Positions 47,389 to 59,431 of a stretch of DNA of 64,000 bases are shown here, one piece after another; positions within the stretch are counted from its first letter, which is position 1; every line of letters begins with the position of its first letter. The stretch comes from Schizophyllum amplum (lineage: Eukaryota > Basidiomycota > Agaricomycetes > Agaricales > Schizophyllaceae): assembly GCA_007026445.1 (NCBI GenBank), contig VDMD01000026.1, positions 365,874-429,873 of the forward strand, in the 5' to 3' direction. The notes below the pieces were generated by a model, which saw nothing but the letters and a program-made list of their open reading frames with translations, ran no database searches and was not told the DNA's origin. The position numbers and the translations under genes were made by a program.

Positions 47389-50300
47389 GTGCGTGAGCTG
47401 ACCCCATCCCGCACGTATTCCCTAGTGATACTTGCCTTAGAGCGCTCGTTGCTCTTCACCGTGACGTGGGCGATCGCGGTGCTTCAGGTCGCTCATGCCC
47501 TCTTCGAGCCACCGATCATCACCTTCGAGGCAGCCGATGACAGCCTGGACATCACCAGACCGCTGATCGTGGTGGACCTCGATGACCACGCTGGACTGCA
47601 CATAGCCGCCAACGCGGTTGCGGACGACTTCGAGCGCGTGACCGGAGAGAGGGCGCAGACGACGAACGCGACGGCGGACCATATACCTTCAGCCAACAAT
47701 GGAACCGCTGTCATCCTAGTTGGCACCCTTGACAGCTCCTCGATCATCAGTGCCCTCGTTAGCAGCGAGAAGCTGAACACTTCGGCCATCGCTGGCCAGT
47801 GGGAGTCATTCATCGTAGCCGTGGTGGACGAGCCGTTTGATGGTGTTTCCCGGGCCCTCGTCATTGCAGGAAGCGACAAGCGGGGTGCGATCTTTGGACT
47901 GTATACGTTGAGCGAGCAGCTGGGTGTATCACCGTGCGTGTCCGGCTTCTCCCTATGGACGTCGCTCATGCTCGTCGATCAGTTGGTACTGGTGGACCGA
48001 CATCGTACCCAAGCACCACGATGCTGTCTACGCCATCCCGACCTCGACCACCTTCGGCGAACCCAGCGTCAGATACAGAGGGATCTTCATCAATGTGCGT
48101 GCGCTTCATTGCCATCTCATCATTCTGCTCACTCGTTCGCGATAGGACGAATCCCCCGCCCTCAACACTTGGGTCATGGACAACTTCGGCCCCAAGTACA
48201 ACTCCGCGTTCTACGCACACGTCTTCGAGCTCCTGCTCCGCATGAAGGCCAACTACCTCTGGCCCGCGATGTGGCCCGGATACCCAAACCCCGGGAACAG
48301 CTTCTTCGTCGACGACCCACTGAACCAGGCGACGGCAGATGCGTACGGTGTCGTTGTGTCCACTTCGCACCATGAGCCCATGCAGCGCGCGACGAACGAG
48401 TGGCTGACGTCGGGGAACGGCACGTGGGACTGGACGACGGACAAGGACAACGTGACGACGTTTTTCGAGGCGGGAGCGGCGCGGGCGCAGGGCTACGAGA
48501 GCTACTTCACGATGGGCATGCGCGGGGACTCGGACGGGCCGCTGTCCGGGGACGATCCGATGGCCATCCTGACTGACGTTATCGCTACTCAACGGAGCAT
48601 TATAGCGAACATGTATGGCAACGAGACGGCTGTGAAGGTGAGTTGAGAATACAAATTTTGGCTCGTGATGCGGCTGACACCCTGGTCAGCAAGTATGGGC
48701 GTTGTATAAGGAGGTGCAGGAGGTGTACGAGCAGGGACTGGAAGTGCCGGATGATATGACCTTGTTGTTGAGCGACGACAACTTCGGCAACATCAGGAGA
48801 CTACCAACGGACGACGAACACAAGAGAGAAGGCGGCCTTGGGGTGTGTGCCAAGCGTTCGCCCGTGCTGTCGTCGCTGACCATCTGGCTAGATATACTAC
48901 CACTGTGAATTCGTGGGCGACCCGCGCTCGTACAAATGGCTGAACGCCAACTCGCTTGGCAAGGCGCAGCAGCAGCTCGCGAACGCCCACTCGCGAGGGG
49001 CCGACCGTATCTGGGTCATCAACGTCGCGGACATCAAGCCCATGGAGACGCCGCTAAGCATGATCATGGCCATGGCCTACAACATCTCCTCCGTCACCCG
49101 CGACACCATCCCGCAATGGCTTAACGCATACGCCGCGCGCGAGCTGCCCGAGGAGCATGCCGACGAGGCTGGGGACCTTCTGCTGGCCTACTCTCGCCTC
49201 ATGGGCGTGCGGAAGCACGAGCACATCGAGGGTTCGACGTTCTCCTTGCTCAATTACGACGAGGCGGACCGGATACTCGATGCGTGGTCTACCCTGGTTG
49301 ACCGCGCCGAGGCGGTGTACGCGCAGCTCGACGACGCGCACCAGCCATCGTTCTATCAGCTTCTGCTACACCCCATCAAGGCATCGTACATTTACAACGC
49401 TGTGCGCGTCGCGCAGGCCAAGAACTCGTGGTACGGCCAGCAGCGCCGGAACTCGGCGAACGATTGGGCGGGGGCGGCGCTCGACTACTTTGGGCAGGAC
49501 TACGATCTGCAGATGGAATGGAACACGATGTTGGACGGGAAGTGGGCGGAGATAATGCGGCAAACACACTATGGGTACACGTCGTCATGGCGGGCGCCGA
49601 TTCGGGATATGGTGAGAGTCGTTTTCTTGTTTGGTTGATAGACGTGGCTCACCTCCGACGGATGGGGCAGATCACGGGCCTCTCGTATGTCCAGCTCCGC
49701 CAGGACTCTTATCCTGCAGTGGGCCAGATGGGTGTCGTGGTCGAGGGAGCCATTGAGCCCTACGTGGGGTTATTCAATGAGGGCTCCGATGTTGCGAAAC
49801 CGTCGAGAGACGATCTCGTCCCCGTAGTCACTTTCACCGCGGCAAGTCCCTACGGCGCGTCTAGACAATGGTTCGAGGTGTACGGTCGCGGTGGCGGCTA
49901 TGTGCATTGGACAGCTTCGACCGAACATCCTTGGGTATCGCTCTCCTCCGCCGAAGGCGACCTATCTGCCTCGAGTGGCTGGGACACGCGCATCGATGTA
50001 CAGGTCGTCTGGGATGCTGTACCCGACGGCTTCAACGATACATCGCTTATCTATATCAACGGCTCCGACGACTCGTACGAGGAAGTGCACCTCCACGTGA
50101 TGAAGCTCGCGGTGCCCGACGACTTCAGCGGCTTTGTCGAGGGCGGCGGATACGTCTCGATCGAGGCCGCGCACTACACGTCCTCCTCGGACCCTAGCAG
50201 CTTCATCGAGTATCCCTACCTCTCGCGGAGCTTCAACGGCAGCGGCACTGTGGGGCTTGACCCCTCAGTTGGACGCAACCTGGCTATCCCCGACGCCGCG

Positions 50301-50672
50301 CCCTCGCTCGAATACGCATACTACCAGTTCAGCGACATCGCGGACAACGTGACGGTGACGATGTACTTCACGATGGCGATCGACACGGACCCGGATGAGC
50401 CGTTCATGTGGGCGCTGTCCTTGGATGGCTCGACACCGAATGCTACGCGGCTTATGCCCGAGCCAGCGAGCGCGGGAGAGCTTCCGGACGGCTGGGGAGA
50501 CGCGGTGCAGGATCAGGTGTGGACTCGTGAGCAGTCGTTCAAAAGCAGCGCTGGAGCCCACGTGCTGGAGTACTGGGCAAATGGGCCCGCCGTCTTGCTA
50601 GAAAAGATAGTGATCGGCATGGGCGGCGTGAAGGACAGCCATCTTGGTCCGCGTGAGAGCATGCTCGTGTAG
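47389..50672 (+). CDS. GH115 xylan alpha-1,2-(4-O-methyl)glucuronidase, secreted
   Basis: Glycoside hydrolase family 115 removes (4-O-methyl)glucuronic acid side groups from xylan and acts outside the cell. Exons: about 47389-47933, 47983-48094, 48146-48637, 48690-48842, 48892-49611 and 49671-50672. A signal peptide is visible (SLLFTVTWAIAVLQVAHA). Blocks: RGAIFGLYTLSEQLGVSPWY, VRYRGIFINDESPALNTW, MKANYLWPAMWPGYP, SHHEPMQRATNEW, DDNFGNIRRLPTDDE, GIYYHCEFVGDPRSYKW, RIWVINVADIKPMETP, then a beta-sandwich C-terminal half. About 1000 residues, normal for the family. The start is unresolved: no in-frame ATG lies between an upstream in-frame TAA and the signal peptide, so a short 5' exon, or an indel, must be assumed. 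The 3' end is 88 bp from the converging ABHD12 gene. Confidence 0.93.
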
Positions 50673-50759
50673 TTGTATGTGGACAACATGTACTTGTGCG
50701 ACGACCTGGCTGGAAAGGATGTAAACAACGATGTGATCATTCAATTCTTGCGTTCATCA

Positions 50760-52753
50760 TCAACAGTAGCAAGGTTTCATGTCAAACATCTCCCGCACGA
50801 CGTCCTGGACGCCTTCTACGCCATGCATTGCGTGCCCTCCACGATGCGTCTTCAGTAGCACAACTTTTCCTACATCACGATGAGCACAGATACATCCATC
50901 AGTAAGAAGTCTTCGCTCACCATTAGATCCGTCCGTGCCGCTGAGTTCAAAGACAGTCCCAAAATTTGGGACTGTCGTCGGTTTGATCATTGCTTCACGA
51001 GTAGCCCGCCGCTGGGCGACAGCATCTCTCCACTGCGCCCAAAGCTGCGAGTCCATTAGATGAGCGTATCGAATGAAGATTGTACTCCTACCCCTTGTGT
51101 ATCACCGTGCGTAAGCAGCGCGGGTTCGGGCATTCGAGGTTCGGGACCTAGACGTGCTTTAATGATGGCATCGAATAGGCCTTCTGAGTGCGAGAGCGGG
51201 ATCAGCGGGTCGTCCGCAGCGTGCGCTATGAACGTAGGCGTCGTTAGATACTGGAGAAGTCAGCAGGCATAGATGGAATAGAGAAGAAAGTCAGAACGCA
51301 CGGGGACGACGCTGATGGTCTCGAATTTGTGCTGTAGCATCCACGCTACGACTTCTACAATTCGTCAAAGCGCTGAGAAATGTCCAAGAGAAGCAGGGAG
51401 ACAACTCACTATCCGCGAAGGGGAACATCATCAAGGGGCGCAAGATGGGCAGCACGCCGCCGAGTTTGAACTCCACCACTAAAGCGCTCAGACTAGTAAA
51501 AGGCGACCTGATACCAAAGCAGGTCAGATTACAAGCTCCAATCTTGGGGAGCAATCAAGGACGAAGTGTCCACTTGTTGGTCGTGGCCATTGGGTGAAGC
51601 GAGTCAGCTCACAGCAGTACCAAGCCCCTCGGCTTCACATGTTCCCCCTCTAGTTGTTCTACGAGGAGCGTAGCGATGCCTGTCCCAAGGCTTTGTCCCA
51701 TGATCAGTATATCTTCCGCTTTTGCGCCATTCTCGAGTAAGAAGTCCCAAGCGACGCGTGCGTCAGACAAGACTCCAGCCACAGTTGGGGAGCCTAGTTC
51801 ATCAGAAGAGGTAGGGAAGGTCAGGTATAATTCTAGCAGTCCTTCGTCGCATATCATCGTACCTTCGCTGTCGCCAAAGCCCCTGTAATCAATGGCAAAC
51901 ATATTGGCGTTGACGCGTGAGGTCCAAGAAGAGTACAGTTGACAGCGATGGTCCGTCGCACGGTCGCCGCTGTTGCCATGCAGATATAGTATAGTCGGCG
52001 CCCTATTGAGCGCTTGCTGGATGCTGGCAGCTTGACCATCCCAGCTCAGTGGTCTTTGATCACTAAAAGAATGGCCATGAGCAACAAATTACAAGTGGGA
52101 AGACCATTGATGAACAGCTGCACACCCATAAGCTGCGTCCGACATGATAAGCCACGCGCCGATGCGACCGTCCAGGCGTAAGTTCTGAGCCTTGCCAGCT
52201 AAGGAGCAAGACTTTGTCAGCGCCTATCATATATTACACAGATTTGCAGTAGATGGCGAGGCAAGAGCACTATCCGAAATGGACTCACGCGCTAATCCAT
52301 GCGCCTCGGGCGTGGCATACAAGTTGCTTCGCGCAGACAAGGGTCCGTGACCAAACACGAGCCTGACTTGAAAGTTAGATAGTCTTGAGGTACGGATGAC
52401 ATGGCTTGGAATCGCAAGGCAGCACTGGGGACGATGAAGCACGGAAGTCTCCGGCGCCATAATGAAGTCCAGAATGGCCAGCCAGTTGGCATACATAGAG
52501 ACACGAACATGGTTTGAATGTATGGCACAAGCATCGCGCACAGCAGCACACCATATGCAAGTGCAAAGCATTGCATCAGCCTGTGCGCCCGCGGTATGAA
52601 GCTTGCGAAAGTCGAAGAACCAGGTGAGCCTCCTGTGCGAGGCGGCGATGTCGACCGCCGCGCCAGCACCTGCATAGATTGCACACCGTCGTGGGCGTGA
52701 GGTACCTGCGATAGAACGTCAGAGTGCCCTCGGGCACTCTGTTCTGAAGACAT
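50760..52753 (-). CDS. ABHD12-like membrane-anchored serine hydrolase
   Basis: Alpha/beta-hydrolase of the ABHD12/lysophospholipase type. Exons on the minus strand include 52289-52348, 52093-52198, 51613-52062, 51410-51507, 51301-51354, 51092-51249, 50921-51044 and 50760-50869, plus N-terminal exons (52349-52753) whose limits are less sure. Features: an N-terminal membrane helix (ALAYGVLLCAMLVPYIQ), APGKAQNLRLDGRIGAWLI after splicing, YLHGNSGDR (oxyanion hole), FAIDYRGFGDSEGT, nucleophile elbow MGQSLGTGIAT (catalytic Ser), FIAHAADDPLIPL (Asp), and LLKTHRGGHAMHGVEGVQD (His). The start at 52753 lies 317 bp from the divergent F-box gene. Substrate is probably a lysophospholipid or monoacylglycerol, inferred from the family. 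Confidence 0.85.
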
Positions 52754-53069
52754 GCCCAAGAAGTCGAAGAAGAGAAGGAACCGTGGAAGTCATTTCATTT
52801 CAAGAGCCTAACACGGGGAAAAACACGTTTCAATCATGTGACCCACACGTGACCTCAGCCTGATGTGCGGCCCGGGGTAAACTACGGCCCAGTTGAACTT
52901 TTCGCCCTTGCTCTGAACCACCGCTCCTGGACGCATAACTGCCTCCCTTTGACTAGAACCGAGTCGCTCGCTTGTTATCGAAACTATAGCTAACAAATTA
53001 TGGGCATGGGTGCGTGGTAAACGTACAGACGCTTCATCCCACTGACATCCTGCAGATGTTTGTACGACT

Positions 53070-54740
53070 ATGTCCGGAGTGGCAGCGTTTTCATGCGACC
53101 GGCCAGCCTCCCTGTACACCTGGAAGTACGAGGACGACGTCCTCACTTACATTGCCGACTGGAAGTCGCCTCGCAAGGACACTCGCAAGGAAAGGCAGGT
53201 TACGATGATCAGCAACATCCTCATTCTCTGGTTGCGGTCTGCCACAATTCCTCCGGATGATATGGTCTACAATCTCCAAGTGGGCAACAATAGAGACCGC
53301 AACTCCATAATGGAACTGCATCACGCCGCTCGGAGGTCTCCACAGGATATCCGGGGCGTAATCGAACGCAAGATAATGGGCCTCCTGGTGCGCTGCTGCG
53401 TGCGCGACGCGATCCTCGCGCCTGTGCGCCGTCTGCCTTCGGAGCTCCTGCAGGCTATATTTGTCGCAGCAGTGAGCGAGGAGAGAAACCCGGAGCTTCA
53501 AATGCGCACGCGCCTCCGGATTGCCTGTGTATCTTACCATTGGCGCGCCGTAGCTCTCGCGACTGGCGAGATCTGGACGAACCTCGCCTGCACCTATGTC
53601 TTCCCTTCGCCTTTGCGTCGCATACCGATCCTCAAGCTCTGCGTCGAGCGAGCTGGCAGTCGTCCACTTCGAGTCACGGTCATCCGCAGCTTCGAGGAAC
53701 ATGAGTCGCCAAAAGAGCGTGAAGAGCTTCTGGCCTCGATCGCGCACGCGGAATACCTGCAATTGGACGTCACCGACATGCACGCCGATAATGGCATACA
53801 TCTTCATGTCCCCAATGCTAAACGCGTCATGCTCGTAGGAAACAACAACACGTACTCTCTCGGAAGGGAGCGTCGGCACGTCGTAGATGGCCCAAACCTG
53901 AACGACTTGCGCTTGAGGTGCCTCGACGGTCTCGATTTCTGGGTTGCGCCCTGGGAGCAGCTCAACATGCTGCACGTCGATGCCTATAACGGCGATCTCG
54001 CAAGCGCGCTCCCTGCGCTCTCCATGTGCAAATGTCTGGCGTGGCTGTCAATACATCTACGAGTGATCGGGACGAGGCCTGCTCCCTCGGCGATACTTCT
54101 CCTACCGCACCTGAAGCGCATCGACGTCGGACCGGGATCCACGGCCATACTTGATATCCTCCATTGCGAGAACCTGGAACGACTGTCAGTGCGGTTGAGC
54201 GACGGGGCCGACCTCGCCTCCATTAAGAGCTTCACATCCGCGCGTAGATACGGGCGACACCTCAAGCATTTCACTGCGCGAGGCTGCGATAGTGTGCAGC
54301 CGTTGTACTTGCGGGATATCTTGTCCAACATGCCGGGGCTCCACGTACTGGTCGTCAAGGACATATCCTGCTCTCGCCGCCGCCGCGCTCGAGGGCTCGT
54401 CCGCATTTGTCTGCTGCAAGAGCTAGTCTGGAGGGAGTGGCGTCAGACCATGCCTGAGCTGAAGCGTCTGGAGATACTGGACAGGGATATTTATTTGCGA
54501 TGGACGCCTGAGGCGGAGCATGCGCTCATGGATGTCGTCCAGAGCCGGTCCGCCGGGCGAGGGAGTTGCGATGCCCTGCAAGAAATCGTGCTGCAAACTC
54601 CAGATGCGCAGTGCTCACAGACTTTGTGCAATGCACACGCCGCGCTCTCACGGGAAAATATAAGGGTGGTGAGTTGGGTGCCAGGCCTATGTGAAGATCA
54701 GGAGGGGATGCGTTCGGGACGGACCGCTGTTGCATGCTGA
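53070..54740 (+). CDS. F-box protein with leucine-rich C-terminal region
   Basis: A single-exon gene of 556 residues. An F-box-like motif lies at about residues 115-165 (VRRLPSELLQAIFVAAVSEE, then IACVSYHWRAVALATGEIW), the hook that binds Skp1 in SCF ubiquitin ligases. The rest consists of Leu-rich strand-helix segments (for example LKRIDVGPGSTAILDILHCE, LHVLVVKDISC, LKRLEILDRDIYL), typical of the large lineage-specific F-box families of Agaricomycetes. The targets cannot be told. The first 100 residues are unusual and the true start may be a later Met (for example the one in MELHHAARR). A truncated inverted copy lies at 33775-34490. Confidence 0.85.
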   Translation: MSGVAAFSCDRPASLYTWKYEDDVLTYIADWKSPRKDTRKERQVTMISNILILWLRSATIPPDDMVYNLQVGNNRDRNSIMELHHAARRSPQDIRGVIERKIMGLLVRCCVRDAILAPVRRLPSELLQAIFVAAVSEERNPELQMRTRLRIACVSYHWRAVALATGEIWTNLACTYVFPSPLRRIPILKLCVERAGSRPLRVTVIRSFEEHESPKEREELLASIAHAEYLQLDVTDMHADNGIHLHVPNAKRVMLVGNNNTYSLGRERRHVVDGPNLNDLRLRCLDGLDFWVAPWEQLNMLHVDAYNGDLASALPALSMCKCLAWLSIHLRVIGTRPAPSAILLLPHLKRIDVGPGSTAILDILHCENLERLSVRLSDGADLASIKSFTSARRYGRHLKHFTARGCDSVQPLYLRDILSNMPGLHVLVVKDISCSRRRRARGLVRICLLQELVWREWRQTMPELKRLEILDRDIYLRWTPEAEHALMDVVQSRSAGRGSCDALQEIVLQTPDAQCSQTLCNAHAALSRENIRVVSWVPGLCEDQEGMRSGRTAVAC

Positions 54741-55308
54741 CGCTGCCAAAGCCTGGCAAAGAAAGGAGTAAACTATGATTGCATCCCATGTTGTCTGCCG
54801 GATATCAGTAAAAGTCGACCAAGATAGTACTCTGAGTCCGTGGCAACGCACCATCTACATAGTGGATGATCTGGTGTGCACTGGCAGACGCGCATGAATG
54901 TCTCCGTAACACCGTTCGTCACAGTCTCTCCTTTATGAATTCGTCTGCTCTCGTCTCTTGGGCTCTTGGGCTCCTTGGTAGGGGGACGCTACTTTCCTAT
55001 GTTGCTGCAGACACTTGGTGGCGGAGTCGAAGAAACTGGGGATCAGCGCTTCAGCGCGTGAGCACGGCTTTGGCACGGCTCCCTGGATTCAAGCAGTGTC
55101 AGCGAACTTGAAGCTTGAAGCTTGAAGCTTGAAGACCTCGGAGCTTGAGTTTACTAGAGGATGGTTCACGAGACTAGCTGGACTCACAATAATTCAAGAA
55201 TGAACCTGCGCACGTGCCCGCCCAGGGGGGGGGGGGGAAATGCACGTGCCCGCCCACAATTGCCCCGCACTCAAGTCTGTTATTCTTCACCGTCATCATT
55301 CAATATTC
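54741..55308. other. Intergenic with short repeats, PEX19 promoter
   Basis: It contains a perfect CTTGAAG x4 repeat (55107-55134), a run of 13 G (55225-55237) flanked by GCACGTGCCCGCCCA copies (55209-55223 and 55242-55256), and no ORF of note. Confidence 0.6.
55209..55256. repeat. GCACGTGCCCGCCCA direct repeat flanking a poly-G run
   Basis: Two perfect 15-bp copies on either side of a 13-G run and AAAT. Each holds the palindrome CACGTG, the core of basic helix-loop-helix (E-box) sites. The position is about 55-100 bp before the PEX19 start, within promoter range. Confidence 0.7.
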
Positions 55309-56916
55309 ATGTCCAGCGCTGCACTCCCTCAGAAGAAGAAGATCGACAGTGAAGAGGACCTGGACGATCTGGATGGTGCGTTGACCGACTACACCTGTAT
55401 ACGAGAGCACTGAATCCGCTCTCTCAGATGTCCTCGATCAGTTTGACCCCGCAACGCCGACATACCCAACACCGCCAACCGCACAGTCCCCATCCATCCC
55501 AGGTCCGCCCCCTCCAACAGCCACCAAGCCGCCATTTCAGCGGAAGCGCACGAACACTCGCGTCGACACACCTCCAATATCTGTGCCCGGCACTGGCGTC
55601 ATCCCCGGACTCGAGTCCACGACCGAGGAGGGAGATGAGGATGCACTCACCGCCGAATTCGCAAAGGAGCTGTCCAAGGGGATGGAGAGCCTTATGAAGG
55701 AGCTCGGGGAGGAGGCCGTCAAGGAGCGCGCGAGTGCAGGGAAGGAGATCTCCTCAGAAGAGCAGGACCGCATATTCAAGGCCGCCTGGGAGGCGATGCT
55801 TGTCGATGGCATGAACGGGCAGGGAGAGGATCTCGAGGCACTCGGGGATATTCTTGGGGAGGCAGGCGTCCAGCCGAAGGACGCCCAGCGCCCAGAGCCC
55901 GCGGCGTCGAATGACTTCCAGGCGAAAATCAGGCAAGCGACGCAGAAGTTGCGCGAGAGCGAGTCAAATATGACGGTGCGTAGTCGTTATACTGGCTATC
56001 TGCAGCTGCTGACCTACATACTCAGGGCGATGGCGGCGCGGGACCTTCATCCGGAGACGGCGCCGACGCGCTGGAAGCCCTGCTCAAGTCCCTCGACCTC
56101 GATAACCTGCCCGAAGGCGACGACGAGAAGGAGCTTACGGGCTTCCTTGAATCCATGATGGGCTCGCTTATGAGCAAGGAGGTCCTCTACGAACCCATGA
56201 GGGAGCTGGAGGAGAAAGTACGTGCGCGCCACATTCATTTCCATCACGCTCTAGCTTCCGCTCCCCACTCCCAACCCCACTTTGCCTTACTCTCACTATG
56301 ATCCATCCCAACCCCTACTCTGCCTTACTCTCACTACGATCCATCCCCGCTATACTCTATCCTTCCCATGACGCATCCCTACCTCCCTCACGCACGTGAA
56401 TCCTCGCAATACTCATCTCACAACCCAGATGCCCGCCTACCTCGAGAACCCCACCGAACCGCTGCAAGCCGGGGACAAGGAGCGGTACCAGTCGCAACTA
56501 ACTTGCGTACGCAAGATCATCGCCACATTCGACGAGCCCGGTTACACCGACGACGACCCTGCGCGATCAAAGAGAATTGTCGATCTCATGAGCGAGGTTA
56601 GCGTTCCCATGCATCTCTTGCTCCCTTTCTTTGGACGTCTCTGATCCGCCCGTCCTGTTCCCCTTCCGGTCGATGCCTCAGGCGCTCGCTGTAGCTCATC
56701 TAGGTCTTTCCCCGATTCTCCTGTTTTTCTCGACCGTAACTATTCTCACCTTTCACACTCGCATTTGCTTCTCCTTCGTTCTGCCACTCACACAACCGGT
56801 AGATGCAAGATTACGGACCACCACCAAGCGAGATAATAGGGCAGATGCCGGCCGGATTCCCTGGCTTCGGCGCTGATGGTCAGATGCCCAATCCGGCGGA
56901 CTGCACGGTGTGTTGA
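55309..56916 (+). CDS. PEX19: PEX19, peroxisomal membrane protein import receptor
   Basis: A soluble receptor and chaperone that binds newly made peroxisomal membrane proteins and docks on PEX3. Exons 55309-55375, 55428-55975, 56026-56217, 56429-56596 and 56803-56916. The acidic N-terminus (SEEDLDDLDDVLDQFDP) is the PEX3-binding end. The middle region carries EFAKELSKGMESLMKELGEE and FLESMMGSLMSKEVLYEPM, the conserved helices that bind cargo, and the C-terminus has RYQSQLTCVRKIIATFDEPG. It ends CTVC, a CaaX-type farnesylation box (Cys at residue -4), as expected for PEX19. Intron 3 (56218-56428) is long and contains two copies of a TGCCTTACTCTCACTA-GATC motif. Confidence 0.95.
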
Positions 56917-57620
56917 AGGGTGGGGAGGAACGGCTGGGTGGGAGGGGTAAGTGCGGTGCGGTGTCTCCAGAACAGCTCAGGGCAGATGCAACGTGGAAGG
57001 CAGGTAAGCCTGTGGTCAGACTTCGAAGCAGGGAAACGGAGGGATACCTCGGACTCTGTGGTTCAACAATTGTACATGTAATCTAGCATATAAACATCAG
57101 GAAATGCAAACGTAGTCCATCCTATATCCTGGTCGTAAAGCTCGAAGGTTGACACCATGTTGAAACGAGCAGACAACGAGTATGCGGTTGGTATGCGGCT
57201 CTTACATAAGACTTAATTAGAAGAGGCGTGAGATATCGCCGGCATTTCCCGTTTTCGCCCATGGCAAGTTTTTGGCCGCCCGGGTCGTAACCGTAACTTT
57301 GCATGCTGTGAGCCTTCACGAGATAATCGGTCATGACGCTCGAGGTGTCTACTTAGCTGCCGACTCCCGAATCCAGGAGGCTTACTCGCCGTTCGACAGG
57401 TCACTCGCGCCGAAGTAGCGAACTCGTAGCCTACAGTAGGTTCTCAGCAGCTCCAGGTGCGCAATCCATGCTGATTCAGCGGGCCCAGGAGCCAGTTAGA
57501 AACAACATCGTCCTTGTACATGTCCGATTCGGATGGCCTCTCGCCTGGATTGGTTGGGTCTGCCCCCCACCGAAACGGCCCGTGTTGTGTTGCGATTCGT
57601 CGCTGCCAGCAGCGGTGTAG
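56917..57620. other. Intergenic, PEX19 3' end and alcohol dehydrogenase promoter
   Basis: No gene recognised. ATTGG (the reverse of CCAAT) occurs near 57548, 70 bp before the TATA box. Confidence 0.5.
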
Positions 57621-57627
57621 TATATAA
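57621..57627 (+). promoter_or_regulatory. TATA box of the alcohol dehydrogenase gene
   Basis: TATATAA lies 80 bp before the start ATG at 57701, followed by CATTCACTACC-type leader sequence. A strong TATA box suits an inducible gene. Confidence 0.65.
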
Positions 57628-57700
57628 GCGGTGTCCATCCCAGTTTCCTGCTCAGCACCTGCATTCACTACCTGCCATCGCATTCACCACTCCCATTCGA

Positions 57701-59090
57701 ATGGCAAACACTATCAAGGCATACGGCGTCGCTGGCCCTAACGAGAAGCTCCAGCCGCTTACCATCGAGCGTCGCGCCCCCGACGACGACGACGTTGTCA
57801 TCGACATCAAGTACACGGGCATCTGCCACAGTGATATTCATACCGTCAACGGGGTATGTCGATTTCTTTTGTATACGTCTCATCGTCTTTCATGGCTCAC
57901 AATGACATGCGTCGCAGGAGTGGGGCCGGGCCCTCACATACCCCGTTGTTACCGGACACGAGATTGCTGGTCTTGTCCGCAGCGTCGGGAAGAACGTGAC
58001 GAAGTTCAAGGTTGGCGACCGCGTCGGCGTCGGCTGCTTGGTGAATTCGTGCCGCCTCTGCGACGGCTGCAAGGAGGGCGAGGAGCAATTCTGCACGGGT
58101 CATGGCGACATGCCGGGCCACGTCTCCACCTACGGCGGAAAGGTGTGTACACTCTCCCAATCGTCCATGCATGCAGCTAACACGGCGACGTCGTGCTTTA
58201 GGACCCGAAGGAAAACCTCAAGCTAACTGCGGGCGGTTACTCGCAGATGATTGTCGTGGACAAGGACTTCGTCCTGCGCATCCCTGACAGTATTACGCTG
58301 GACAGGGCTGCCCCGCTGCTTTGTAAGTGTAACCCAACGCGCGAGACGACTCATTACTGACCGTACGTTAGGCGCGGGTATCACGACGTACTCGCCTCTG
58401 CGCCACTGGAAGGCGGGTCCTGGCAAAAGCGTTGCCATCATCGGTCTCGGCGGCCTCGGCCACGTTGCCGTCAAGATTGCCAAGTGCGTAGCCATGTTCC
58501 TCATCTCGCCACAATTCCTGATATCGTCACAGAGCGCTGGGGTCCGAAGTCACTGTTCTTTCTCAGTCGCTCAGTAAGAAGGAGCTCGGTCTCCAGCTCG
58601 GCGCTGACAAGTACTTCGCGACGTCGGACGCGGAGACGTTCACGGCCCTCAAGGGTCACTTCGATCTCATCATCAACACGGTGTCCGCGAATCTCAACCT
58701 GAACCAGTATATGTCGCTGCTCCGCCGCGATGGCAGCTTCGTCGAGATTGGCGCGCCCGAGCACCCTATGACGCTGCACGCGTTCAACGTCATCATAGGC
58801 CGCCGAAGCCTCGCCGGCTCGTGCATTGGTGGTATCCGGGAGACTCAGGAGATGCTTGATTTCTGTGGTACGTTCGCTCGGAAATCGCATGATCATAATG
58901 TTGCTGACATTTGTGCAGCCAAGCATGACATTGCCGCAGATGTCGAGATTATTCCAGCATCCCAGATGTAGGTCTTTCTGTCTTATTCCGGGTGTCTGAT
59001 GCTCATATATTCTACAGCAATGAGGCTTGGGAACGTATTATCAAGTCCGACGTGCGCTTCCGCTTCGTCATCGATATCTCCACACTGTAG
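57701..59090 (+). CDS. Zinc-dependent alcohol dehydrogenase, cinnamyl-alcohol / ADH6 type
   Basis: A medium-chain dehydrogenase that reduces aromatic and aliphatic aldehydes, usually with NADPH. Catalytic zinc ligands are in GICHSDIH (Cys) and VTGHEIAG (His-Glu); the structural zinc loop is [16 protein letters not shown]. Further blocks: [36 protein letters not shown], Rossmann motif [46 protein letters not shown], and the end [10 protein letters not shown]. Seven or more exons; joins at 57854, 58142, 58322, 58481, 58866 and 58972 keep frame. About 355 residues, normal. In wood-decay fungi such enzymes detoxify lignin-derived aldehydes; this is inference here. Confidence 0.92.
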
Positions 59091-59431
59091 ATGGAGAATC
59101 GCACAAAATGTCGGTCGGGTGCGATCAAGAATGTTTGTACTTGTATGATTTTGTAGGTTTACCTTGCGCGATGACGATGCCATGCTATATATTTCATATA
59201 TGTTCTCCGCGCTGTTACATGTTAACGCTTGAGTAAACCATCTCCGCATACGCGCTGAATGTGCGCGCAGTAGAACGTGACGCTGCATGTACGTTGCTTT
59301 GGTGTGCGCTCTACTAAATATCCTTTACATATGAGTAATCCCATAACTGATACACCATGATACACCCAAGTCTGATGGATACAGTCATAATATCTATACA
59401 CCGATTAGTCCGCGCCATCTTTGGTAAGGCT
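59091..59431. other. Convergent 3' UTRs
   Basis: AT-rich spacer between the alcohol dehydrogenase (plus) and methyltransferase (minus) stops. ATATATTTCATATATG occurs near 59188. Confidence 0.6.

Noticed and set aside
52751..52811. Plus-strand micro-ORF starting MPKKSKKRRNRG
   Set aside because: NLS-like but only about 19 codons, overlapping the antisense start of the ABHD12-like gene; likely chance.
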